From Paenibacillus_E qinlingensis (GTDB taxonomy: Bacteria; Bacillota; Bacilli; Paenibacillales; NBRC-103111), in contig NZ_JAQIVH010000040.1 in the NCBI RefSeq assembly GCF_028746185.1, forward strand, positions 1 to 64,000: DNA of 64,000 nt, in the 5' to 3' direction. The notes under the pieces are model-generated. The model was not told where the DNA came from. It was given only the letters and a program-made list of their open reading frames with translations, and ran no database searches. Positions 16,151 through 24,598 of the stretch are shown one piece after another; the stretch's first letter is position 1; each line of letters starts with the position of its first letter. Position numbers and translations under genes: made by a program.

Positions 16151-19100
16151 TTATTCGATTTTCATAGCAACTGCGGCCATATCGAGATAATCAATTTTCA
16201 GATCCTGATTGACATCGTATTGGCGAACAGTCGACCAATCAGCGCTTGCCGAGGTTTTACCATAATGGATCAAAATTGGATATAGGTCGCCGACGCTAAT
16301 CCGATTGTCACCATTTAAGTCCTCAGGCTTCTGCTTATTCACGGTCAGTTTAAAGGCGTCTACGGCCCCTACAAGTAGACTCGTTGCCGCATCGATCTGT
16401 GCCTGAGTCACCGCTGTGTCGTTCTCTACTGCTTTGGCTGCGTTAATCGCCGATTGAAGCGTCGCCTTGGAACCTGCCGGATACTGTCCAATCAGTGTTC
16501 CCTCCACCGAAGCATTGTAAAGGGTTTCTGCGGCAACAATTGCTGCAGTTAAGTTCGTTTTGTTCGCATATTGCACGTTGATCGTAAGCTTGTAGGAAGC
16601 AAGTGTGCTCTCAAGTCCAGCACCGACAACGGCAATGGAAGCTGCTTGAAGATCTACAATGCCATTCGTTCCATTTGCTTTGGATGTAAAGTTCAACTCC
16701 AACACATCACTGTTCGCCTTAATAGCCTTAGCTGCACCTAAACTTGAAGCAATGATGCGCACTTGGCCCGCAACTGAGGTTTTCGTCGAAACAATATCGA
16801 AACCATCTTTTAACGACGCAGCTGAGATGAAATCTAATTTGGTCGCGTCATATGTTACTGTCGTATCCAGCGCATAAACGCTGTCAGTCACACTGTCCAA
16901 ACTGTAGGTGACCTTGAAGTTTTGTCCACCATCTACCGTTGCAGGACCTGTCAACTTATTATTCAAGTTCTGATTAGGAATCGGTATTGAACCCGTACGC
17001 GTAAAGCGAACGCCATCGGCAAGAATAAAGTTACCTTGTGTATAGGCATTCGTCACAACTACACTGCCTGATTCCCCTTTAAGGAAAGGGTAGCTGCCAA
17101 TTTTGTACCAACTTTTCCCATTTTGCGATTGGTTCACCAATACGGTGTCGGAACCTTTCGCATGATGGATGGTAAAAGGTGCATTTTGCGTCCCGGTCGT
17201 AATATGCTGCCATACATACACATCATACATACCGTCAATCAGAATAGCTGGCTTGTAGCTTACGCTAGATGCTCCGTCTTTGGTTGTATTTAAAGCGAAA
17301 TTACCTTTGTTTGCATCTGCATTTGTCCTGCTTTCCCATTGGCCCAAGAGAGTTACGCCAGTCGAATCCGAATTATCCATGGAGATAGTAACGTTCTCTG
17401 GCACCAACTCAAAGCTAATGTTATCAAACACAACTTTTCCTACTCCTGAAAGTATACCTACATTGAGGACCAGGTTTATAGGTCCGGTGACTTCATACGT
17501 TTGACTGTAATTGACATACTGATTCGTTAACGTAACAGGTGCAAGCTGGTGATCCTGAGTCCCGTCCCAGATATTCAATTCAGGCTGCACATCGCTGCCT
17601 TCCAACTTTTTAATCTGCGCAGAGAATACATATGTACCAGGTTGGGTGATAGATACTTGCTGGTACAAAAACGTTCTATTACTCGGCGCTCCTGCCGAAT
17701 TGAATTCAGCTGCGTTTTGCCCTGCAAATTGAGAAGTCTTCGTTACATAGGCATTAGTTCCATAAACACCTCTGTTCCAGCCCATCATCCAATCTGGTAA
17801 TAACACTGCGGACGAGCCGCCTGTTGGGTCTCCACTTACGCGTTCGAAGTCCCCATTCTTCACTATCGCAAGCGGAACATCTCCCGTAACTTTCGTGATT
17901 TGTAATGGAGCTTGAGAGACAATAAACAAGCTATTCTTTTTCAATAACCGTTTCGTTCCATCGAAATCCGTAACCGGAACGGCATTGCCATAGGCATCCT
18001 GCGCGCTAACGATTTGCTCTGCGTTGGCTACTGTGGCATATAACGTTAAGTCATCCGCTGATAGTACACTTAAAAATTTACCATCCGTACGTCTCAGATA
18101 GTGATTGACTTTCAGGAAATTAGCCCCTTCAAAGCCAGTATAAGAACCTAAATACTCGTCAGCTTTACGAATATGGTGCTGCAACGTCGCCATCGCCTGA
18201 TACATTTCTGTAGGAGATTGGGAATGCCGTGTAACAAATGTATCATCACCCGGTGTGCCCATGTTGAAATATTTGGCTGTACCTGCTGCCAAGAAATCCA
18301 TATAGTTCCACACAGTGTCGTAGATGCGCCATGGCGTATAGGTGCTATTAAGCGGGAACACCTCCGATTGCCACAGCTGTAGGTTGGGGTGAGTCGTTTT
18401 CGCTTGCCCATAAGCGGTAAGTATATCCGCTATTCCCTGCGTTCCGCCATACCCATGCACATTGTAAATATCGTAGTAGTTGACGTTATCCCCCTTCAGC
18501 ATATTAACTGCCAACTGACGATCCGCCGACGGGTCAGGGGTTGCAAATCCGCTTGTTGTTACGTAGAGGTCAAGGTCTTGCCCCGTTGCCAGCTTATATT
18601 CGGATTTCACCCGTTGTGCTTGTTCATAAGCTATTTTTTGCATCAAAATATACTCTTCGTTCGTTCCTGAGAAAGCAGCTGCGATCGTCTTGGGATTCGA
18701 AGTTGGGTGGAAATTCACTTCGTTGACGACTTCCCAATACTTCACCTTACCGGCATAGCGCTTCATCGACTGGTAGACATAGTTGGACCAATCCTCGCCA
18801 GTTCCTGGCGTCCCATTCGTAAACTTGATATCCTTTGGTACCCAACGTTCTGCGCGATACATAAGATCGTTCATGCCTGCCGGAATATCCTGTTCTGCTG
18901 GTCTAGTAGAAGCCCAATCAGAAGGGTACCCCAGCACGGCGAGCACATCCATTCCTGCTTCTTGTGCTCTCTCGACATAAGCATCGCTTTTGTCCCAAAC
19001 GAAATTGCCCTTGGTTGGTTCAACGGCATACCATAAGAACTGTAATGCACCTTCCCAACCGCGCGTGGCGCTCGTATTAATTTTGGTCCATGCAGACATA

Positions 19101-21166
19101 TCATAGTCATAATTCGCATGCTGTCCATAATAATTGGCATATTTCCCATCAGCAACGCCCGCTTCATCTACGGGTACTTTGGATATGCCACTCTTATAGA
19201 TGATAGGTGCGGAGTCGCTTGAACTCACCGTTGTTTCCAAATACCAGAAGCCAAGCTTGTTCTTCAGTAAGGGAAGCGGCAGCTCCTCAATACCATACGT
19301 ACCCCCTGCCGCTACTTGCACAGTATGGTTCTCGGTAAACTCCATCTTTCCGTAAGGATCTGTTGCTTTAATGCTTACGTTGTAGGTCTTGGTATTATCT
19401 CCATAATTAACCGTCATCACCGGATAGACAGCGTCTTCGCCTGAATAGAAAACTTGTTTCTCATTGCGGAATGCAGGCTTTACTACACTATATTTAGATG
19501 AGTTATGCCATGGTGTAATAAACTTTTGGGATTGGACGTCTTGCCCAGATGTAATGTCAGCGAGTAGTGCTGTATCCGTTCCTCGGCTGAACGTCTGTGC
19601 CGTGTGCTCCAGTTCACTTGCATTTAGCGCTTTGGTCGAAACCTTAACTTGACTGACATTGAACGGACTACTGCGTTCTACCATGAATTCGTAGGGCATG
19701 AACTTCTCCAAAACCGCTGCAGCAGTTACAGGCGTTGGAGGTGTAATTTCAACACCATCTTTATAAATGGCGGCATAGCCTCCAGTTCCCATTTTCCAAG
19801 TAAATGCTAGATTGAACGACTGACCGACTTGATAGCTAAGCTGATTCGGCTGCGCATACGCATAAGCGCCATTGGTTCCTTCTCCATTTCTCACAAAGAA
19901 GGTTAGCGGTTGTTCATACACCGCATTCGCACCGGTAGGCTTCTTGCTCGGCGGCGGAATATGAGCCTGTATTAATGTATTACCAGGACCACTTTGTTCT
20001 GGAATTAATTTGAACAAGAAATCCCACGTGTTACCGAATTCCTCGTAGGGTTTATCCAAACGCACCCGAAGCTCAATCGTCCCCTCATTCGGATTGAAAA
20101 TGCCAGGCGCATAATCGCGGTACCAGGTCGGTGTATCCGTGAAATTATCTGAATCGCCACCGCCTGTAACAGGACTCGGAGCAATCGTTACTGCGAGGTT
20201 AATCGTAGTCGATGCATTACCCATACTAAGTTTTATGTTAGCGTTTTCATTTACATCCGAAGTTGTCAAATTCTTAGCTTTTAGTAGTAGTTTACCGTCT
20301 ACCACTTTCAAATATGTACCGTCAACAGGAGCTACTGCGGTAATTTGAATATTAGGGTTACTTGAATTTCCCGTCTTCAATCGAAGAACCTGTTCATATA
20401 CGCTCGAACCAACTGTCGTACTAGCAGCAATTGTGCCTGTCACTTCGTATTTCGCTTTTTCCAGATCGACTGCCCATTGGTTCATGGAAGCCGTCATGTC
20501 GGCATCACGCGCAACTTTGATTGCATCCAGTCCTGCTTGGTCTGGCAGCTCTCCGACTTTGATGAATTTAATGCCGTCAATTGCAATCGGAATCGTGCCA
20601 TTCGCAGCAGGCGCTACTGGCGGGAAAAACTGATACCCAGTTCCACCAGCTGTAACCGTATAAGTCTGTCCGCTTCGGAAAGGGTATACGCCGTATTGTA
20701 CCCATGCATCTGTCCCATTGCCTGAATTCGGATTGTTAACGACATGTTCGCCTGTGGCGTGCGTAATCTTAAACGGAACATTACCCGCATACCAACGCGT
20801 CGTAGCAGGCTTCCTTACATAGAATTCATACATGCCATCCTGCGGAAATGTAGGTGCAAACGTCATGCTTTGAGGCGTTGCCTTGTTCAAATTCGCATAA
20901 GTAAATCTGCTTTGATACGTTCCACTTGCGCCTTGAATGAAGTTCGCCACGCTTGGCGGAGCTGCAAGTCCCGTGTATGTGACACCCGGATCTTGATCAT
21001 CTAGGATTACACCAATCTCCTCAGCGCCTAACACATCACCTGTAGCTGCATAAACGGCACTCATTCCAATCGGGACGATACTGATAAGCAGCGTCGCGAT
21101 CATGACCAGTGCTATTACCTTTTTAACAACACGACTTTCCCGTACGCTTGTCATCTTCTTCAACAT
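16151..21166 (-). CDS. Giant modular clan-A glycoside hydrolase with cohesin and dockerin
   Basis: A 1671-residue secreted enzyme. In order (numbered from the ATG at 21166): signal peptide (about 1-40); golvesin/Xly-type CBD-like module (50-205; VILDDQDPG); unassigned (205-335); lectin-like jelly roll (345-515); unassigned (535-660); a GH39/GH5-like TIM barrel (665-1020) with candidate acid/base Glu816 in EVVNEVNFHP and nucleophile Glu935 in LWQSEVFPL; CBM4/9-like module (1100-1255); second golvesin-like module (1260-1392); cohesin (1400-1535); FIVAR-like helices (1538-1608); dockerin (1615-1671) with two full calcium loops, DLNGDNRISVGD and DVNQDLKIDYLD. The start is set by GGAGGTG. GH family and substrate are inferred. 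Confidence 0.88.
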   Translation of the reverse strand: MLKKMTSVRESRVVKKVIALVMIATLLISIVPIGMSAVYAATGDVLGAEEIGVILDDQDPGVTYTGLAAPPSVANFIQGASGTYQSRFTYANLNKATPQSMTFAPTFPQDGMYEFYVRKPATTRWYAGNVPFKITHATGEHVVNNPNSGNGTDAWVQYGVYPFRSGQTYTVTAGGTGYQFFPPVAPAANGTIPIAIDGIKFIKVGELPDQAGLDAIKVARDADMTASMNQWAVDLEKAKYEVTGTIAASTTVGSSVYEQVLRLKTGNSSNPNIQITAVAPVDGTYLKVVDGKLLLKAKNLTTSDVNENANIKLSMGNASTTINLAVTIAPSPVTGGGDSDNFTDTPTWYRDYAPGIFNPNEGTIELRVRLDKPYEEFGNTWDFLFKLIPEQSGPGNTLIQAHIPPPSKKPTGANAVYEQPLTFFVRNGEGTNGAYAYAQPNQLSYQVGQSFNLAFTWKMGTGGYAAIYKDGVEITPPTPVTAAAVLEKFMPYEFMVERSSPFNVSQVKVSTKALNASELEHTAQTFSRGTDTALLADITSGQDVQSQKFITPWHNSSKYSVVKPAFRNEKQVFYSGEDAVYPVMTVNYGDNTKTYNVSIKATDPYGKMEFTENHTVQVAAGGTYGIEELPLPLLKNKLGFWYLETTVSSSDSAPIIYKSGISKVPVDEAGVADGKYANYYGQHANYDYDMSAWTKINTSATRGWEGALQFLWYAVEPTKGNFVWDKSDAYVERAQEAGMDVLAVLGYPSDWASTRPAEQDIPAGMNDLMYRAERWVPKDIKFTNGTPGTGEDWSNYVYQSMKRYAGKVKYWEVVNEVNFHPTSNPKTIAAAFSGTNEEYILMQKIAYEQAQRVKSEYKLATGQDLDLYVTTSGFATPDPSADRQLAVNMLKGDNVNYYDIYNVHGYGGTQGIADILTAYGQAKTTHPNLQLWQSEVFPLNSTYTPWRIYDTVWNYMDFLAAGTAKYFNMGTPGDDTFVTRHSQSPTEMYQAMATLQHHIRKADEYLGSYTGFEGANFLKVNHYLRRTDGKFLSVLSADDLTLYATVANAEQIVSAQDAYGNAVPVTDFDGTKRLLKKNSLFIVSQAPLQITKVTGDVPLAIVKNGDFERVSGDPTGGSSAVLLPDWMMGWNRGVYGTNAYVTKTSQFAGQNAAEFNSAGAPSNRTFLYQQVSITQPGTYVFSAQIKKLEGSDVQPELNIWDGTQDHQLAPVTLTNQYVNYSQTYEVTGPINLVLNVGILSGVGKVVFDNISFELVPENVTISMDNSDSTGVTLLGQWESRTNADANKGNFALNTTKDGASSVSYKPAILIDGMYDVYVWQHITTGTQNAPFTIHHAKGSDTVLVNQSQNGKSWYKIGSYPFLKGESGSVVVTNAYTQGNFILADGVRFTRTGSIPIPNQNLNNKLTGPATVDGGQNFKVTYSLDSVTDSVYALDTTVTYDATKLDFISAASLKDGFDIVSTKTSVAGQVRIIASSLGAAKAIKANSDVLELNFTSKANGTNGIVDLQAASIAVVGAGLESTLASYKLTINVQYANKTNLTAAIVAAETLYNASVEGTLIGQYPAGSKATLQSAINAAKAVENDTAVTQAQIDAATSLLVGAVDAFKLTVNKQKPEDLNGDNRISVGDLYPILIHYGKTSASADWSTVRQYDVNQDLKIDYLDMAAVAMKIE

Positions 21167-21233
21167 TTCCAAACACACCTCCAAAGATTATGATCACACC
21201 AGTAATAAGACTTCAGTCACCTCAGCTCTTATG

Positions 21234-21315
21234 GGTATGATCTTATTCTAAGAAATGGATGTATGCGTTCACAACAGGACAGAAGTAAGATATCTATGAC
21301 AAAAGGACGGACTAT
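21234..21315 (-). promoter_or_regulatory. Putative promoter/operator shared with the first importer
   Basis: Second copy of the control block at 11142-11223: 41 of 46 bases identical over 21270-21315, with an ACAGGACAGAAGTAAGATAT core. A -10-like CATACC at 21234-21239 sits at the same distance as TATACA in the other copy. It lies between the cupin-AraC gene stop (21318) and the glycosidase start. Confidence 0.65.
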
Positions 21316-21317
21316 TT

Positions 21318-22196
21318 TCAACGCTTGCCAATATCGGAATTCATCGCCATAAACTGGCTGGGCATAACACCGACTGTAGCCTTGAATGATCGACTGAATA
21401 AATAAATGCTTGAAAAGCCCACCTGTTCAGCAATAGCAGTTAAGGTTTGCATCCCTTCAATTATTCTTAATTTCGATTGTTCGATGCGAATATGTGTCAA
21501 ATATTTATGAATCGTAATACCAAGCTGATCTTTAAATAGAAACGATAAATGATTGGTCGAAATTCCGACATGCTCACTTATCGTATGATTATCCAGTTCA
21601 GGATCCCAATATCGTTCATTAATGAATGTGATGGTGTTTTCAATAAAAACCCAGCCCTTCGTTAGCTTTCCCTCTCTGCTGTTTTGACCCACTTGTCCCT
21701 TCATAAAAAGGACTATTAACTCCAAACAAATCCCTTTAAGGATCAACGAATAACCTGGTCTCCGATCCAGAAACTCTTTCTGCATCTTCAGGAATCTTTT
21801 CTTTAGCTCGATCTGGTCCGGCAATTGCAAATGAGAAATGGGGCTTGTAGATGCAAACTGCATCTCTTTATCGGTAATGGCTTTACGCTCTTCGGTAATC
21901 ACTTGGTCTTTCCACGAGCTTCGTTCTTCGTCATAATACAAGTCAAAATGAACGATATATTGGATCAAAGGTATCTCTGACGTAGAGCGAATAATATGGG
22001 CCATGAAGGGAGGCATAAGAAGAATATCCCCTTCCTTCACCTCATATTTGACTCCGTTCAAAAAAAACTCTGCTTCACCTTGTTCAATATAGGTAAAAAC
22101 ATGGTCATAATCCATCCATTCACCCGCCAGAGAGAAGGATTTATGAATTTTGACCACTCTAACGAAAGGCGTTATGCTGTTCATCCAAGTCTCCAT
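21318..22196 (-). CDS. AraC-family regulator with N-terminal cupin
   Basis: A 292-residue one-component regulator with a cupin half (about 20-110; EVKEGDILLMPPFMAHI) and a C-terminal AraC HTH pair (about 190-290; SIYLFSRSFKATVGVMPSQF). GGAGGG precedes the ATG. It lies directly upstream of the glycosidase gene and its conserved control block, so it is one of two candidate activators of that block; the other is the YesN protein at 12995-14089. Upstream lies a scrap of an oxidoreductase gene. Confidence 0.88.
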   Translation of the reverse strand: METWMNSITPFVRVVKIHKSFSLAGEWMDYDHVFTYIEQGEAEFFLNGVKYEVKEGDILLMPPFMAHIIRSTSEIPLIQYIVHFDLYYDEERSSWKDQVITEERKAITDKEMQFASTSPISHLQLPDQIELKKRFLKMQKEFLDRRPGYSLILKGICLELIVLFMKGQVGQNSREGKLTKGWVFIENTITFINERYWDPELDNHTISEHVGISTNHLSFLFKDQLGITIHKYLTHIRIEQSKLRIIEGMQTLTAIAEQVGFSSIYLFSRSFKATVGVMPSQFMAMNSDIGKR

Positions 22197-22207
22197 GCAC
22201 TTCCCTC

Positions 22208-22386
22208 CTACGAAATGATTGATGGATGTCTCAATATATTTGTTGAAATTCTAAAACCTTGCATGCCAAATACATTATTGTCCAAGTATAACTGAAGGGT
22301 ATTCATATTTTCCATATCCCAGCGCAAAGATCCTTTGGAGCCATTGATTTCAAGGCGATTTCCACTACGGTTTCCCTTGCCAAAAA
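22208..22386 (-). pseudogene. C-terminal remnant of a Gfo/Idh/MocA-type oxidoreductase
   Basis: The minus strand translates in one open frame to GNRLEINGSKGSLRWDMENM (a strong Gfo/Idh/MocA C-terminal signature) followed by NTLQLYLDNNVFGMQGFR and a TAG stop at 22208-22210. Only about 58 codons survive; the NAD-binding half and catalytic Lys region are absent. The upstream end abuts the terminator hairpin of the MDR dehydrogenase gene, so the 5' part was deleted. No ribosome site or suitable start is seen. Confidence 0.75.
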
Positions 22387-22421
22387 GCGATGCTATTGAT
22401 ATCTATGATATCAATAGCATC
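22382..22421 (-). terminator. Terminator after MDR dehydrogenase
   Basis: Perfect 15-base inverted repeat GATGCTATTGATATC (22389-22403) / GATATCAATAGCATC (22407-22421) with a three-base loop, then GC and five T on the minus strand. Confidence 0.85.
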
Positions 22422-22464
22422 CCTCTCGATTAAACGACGCAAATTCGAACTTTTATTTTGAGAC

Positions 22465-23475
22465 TCATGTCTCGCTCCAGTCAAATAAAACACCGCTGTA
22501 CTGATCCTTATTCAGTCGAAGACCCTCATAAGCTTTCTTAGCTTCATCCGGCTTCAGCACATGGCTGATTAAAGGCTCAATCTGCAGCCGCTTCTGCTTC
22601 ATCATCTCGAAAATAATGCTCGAGTTTCTGACCAACGAATGTTTGACAAACTCATTAGGTTCAATTGGGTAACGCCATTCATGTGCTCCCTTGAAGGTAA
22701 TGCATCCCCTGCCATATAGATGGCAGTAATTCAGAACATCCGTCACGTCCGTGTGATACTCACCGCGAGGACTGCCTAAGAAAATGATTTCACCTAATTT
22801 GCCGATATAGGGGAGACTCTGAATTGCTACTTGCGGGACCCCCGTTGCTTCAATATGGGTGGAGACTCCTTTGCCATAGGTAATATCGGCGATTCGTTCC
22901 TTCACACTGTCTTGTCCACCATTCAAGCCATAGATCACACCGCACTGCTCGGCGGTTCGAAGTCGTTCCACAGATAAATCGATACCAATCACAGTAGCAC
23001 CTTGGGCTTGCGCCAGTTGAGCGGCCATATTACCGATAAGTCCAAGCCCGGTTACGCTAACATAATCCCCAAATTCAATATTTGAAACACGAATCGCTGT
23101 CGTCGCAACCGTTGCCATGCGAGTAAAAGGCACCCATTTTAAATCCAAATTCTTTGGAACTTTAAGGAAAGTCCCCTTTATGGAAACAACCTCATACTTG
23201 GAGTGAGTCCCGTAATGAAAAACAACATCACCGGATGCAAACTCGGTTACGCCCTCCCCCACTTCCACGATCTCACTTACCGCTGCATATCCTGGGATAC
23301 CCGGCATCTGGAACCAAGATTCATTTCCCGACAGCATGGCCAGTTCTGTCCCAGGACTGATTAATGTATACAGCTTTTTAACCAAAACCTCCTCTACACC
23401 AATCCTCTCAGAGAAGCTCTCTTCCATCGTTTCAACTTGCCACGGACTTAGAAATATTACTTTTTTGTTAATCAT
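22465..23475 (-). CDS. MDR-superfamily zinc-type alcohol dehydrogenase homologue
   Basis: A 336-residue medium-chain dehydrogenase/reductase with a GroES-like N-terminal half (about 25-130) and a Rossmann fold with GLGLIGN (143-149) followed by an acidic residue near 167 (GIDLS), suggesting NAD(H). The usual catalytic zinc Cys of the CGTD motif is replaced (ISPGTELAML), as in the BchC-like branch, so classical alcohol dehydrogenase activity is doubtful. Relatives often sit beside Gfo/Idh/MocA oxidoreductases in sugar loci, and a remnant of one lies just downstream. AAAGGAG precedes the start at a long spacing. Its own terminator follows. Confidence 0.82.
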   Translation of the reverse strand: MINKKVIFLSPWQVETMEESFSERIGVEEVLVKKLYTLISPGTELAMLSGNESWFQMPGIPGYAAVSEIVEVGEGVTEFASGDVVFHYGTHSKYEVVSIKGTFLKVPKNLDLKWVPFTRMATVATTAIRVSNIEFGDYVSVTGLGLIGNMAAQLAQAQGATVIGIDLSVERLRTAEQCGVIYGLNGGQDSVKERIADITYGKGVSTHIEATGVPQVAIQSLPYIGKLGEIIFLGSPRGEYHTDVTDVLNYCHLYGRGCITFKGAHEWRYPIEPNEFVKHSLVRNSSIIFEMMKQKRLQIEPLISHVLKPDEAKKAYEGLRLNKDQYSGVLFDWSET

Positions 23476-23645
23476 CGCATCGATACACTCCTTTATGTTG
23501 ATCTCATTTTCAATATAAATGTTTTTACATGGAGCGTCTTTGACGTAAAAAATGATTTTTTATCTAAAAGCACGAAAACCTTAGGGCTCCGTGTTTTGTT
23601 TCGTATTCCTATTGTTGTATCGGAGACCACGATGGCCAAAAATGC

Positions 23646-23674
23646 AAAAAAAACTCGCTGCGCGAGGCAACGAG
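23646..23674 (-). terminator. Terminator after broken AraC regulator
   Basis: Eight-pair stem (one G-U) between 23654-23661 and 23667-23674, five-base loop, followed on the minus strand by eight T. It outlived the gene it served. Confidence 0.75.
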
Positions 23675-23713
23675 CGACTGTATTAAATGGAATAATTTTA
23701 CACATAAAAAGTG

Positions 23714-24471
23714 TTATGCATTGACCCGTAATAACTCTGCTCTATACTCACCTGGCGTCTTACCGGTTTCCATTTTAAATGCTTTTGTAAAAGATTGAAC
23801 CGTCAAGTAACCTACCTGATCTGCAATCTCCTGGATTTTTAGACGTGGGTCGCCAAGAAGCGTTCTGGCAGCAGCGAGTCGACGCTCCGATACTCTATCC
23901 TTAATTGTCATACCGGTTTCATCCTTATAAATTTTGCGCATATGAGAAGTACTAATTGTAAAAATTTCACTTAATCGTTCAATCGTTAGATCATCTGCAA
24001 GATGGGCATGTAGGCGACCATACTCTGCATCGTTTCCATTTCCAACAGATCCGTATGCCTCAATTGTTGAATGACCGGCTGAAAGCCGAGATTGGCGTCA
24101 TCGTCCATGGAGACGAGCACAACGACGAATGCCCCTCTTTCGGGCAAGCTCAATCCGTAATAAGCCAATCGTTCCATCGTTTGCGGTAATATTTGCTCGT
24201 CGCCGCAAACCAAACGTTGCAAAAATTTATTCCGACTCTGAATCTCATAATCTTTCAGGAGCGTAGTCAAATCACGGTTCTAATCCATAAGACTGCTGAC
24301 GTTGCGTTCAATTTGAACGATCTCCTTGGCATGTTCAGCCCGCCTATCATCAGGTTTCTGATCGGTGCCGCGCATCGTAATCAACAGCCAGTTCTTCGGG
24401 TTGACGATTCTTTTGGACAGCAGCAGCGAGAACCGCCAATTCAGCAGTTCGGATAAAAAAAAGCAGTGGGG
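23714..24471 (-). pseudogene. Degraded membrane AraC-family regulator
   Basis: The 3' part (23714 to about 24000) encodes an intact AraC HTH domain (KIQEIADQVGYLTVQSFTKA then TGKTPGEYRAELL). The 5' part encodes a juxtamembrane segment and the start of a central region (RNKFLQRLVCGDE) but carries an in-frame TAG at 24280-24282 where relatives usually have a polar residue. The two parts are in different frames near 23990, and the usual central domain of a few hundred residues is missing. The N-terminal sensor and TM segments are absent. Lesions: nonsense, frameshift, internal deletion and 5' truncation. Confidence 0.8.
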
Positions 24472-24475
24472 TTAG

Positions 24476-24531
24476 ACAATAAAAAGAGTGCCATTCACCT
24501 AGCCTTCCTGGCTTGGTGAGCGGCACTCTTT
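24476..24531 (-). terminator. Terminator after Asp-box propeller gene
   Basis: Stem AAAGAGTGCC (24483-24492) / GGCACTCTTT (24522-24531), extended by TCACC/GGTGA and GCC/GGC; the minus strand continues TTTTTATTG. Confidence 0.85.
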
Positions 24532-24598
24532 GTGATCCTTTTAATAAGTAATGAACGGTTTCATTGAAATAAGAGCTTTAATCAATCTTTTCCATGGG

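Noticed and set aside
22389..22421. Perfect 15-base palindrome considered as a regulator operator
   Set aside because: It is followed by a T run on the minus strand and sits just after a stop codon, so a terminator explains it better.
23493..23705. A 70-codon minus-strand ORF upstream of the MDR dehydrogenase
   Set aside because: It runs through the terminator of the broken regulator, shows no ribosome site and no recognisable sequence.
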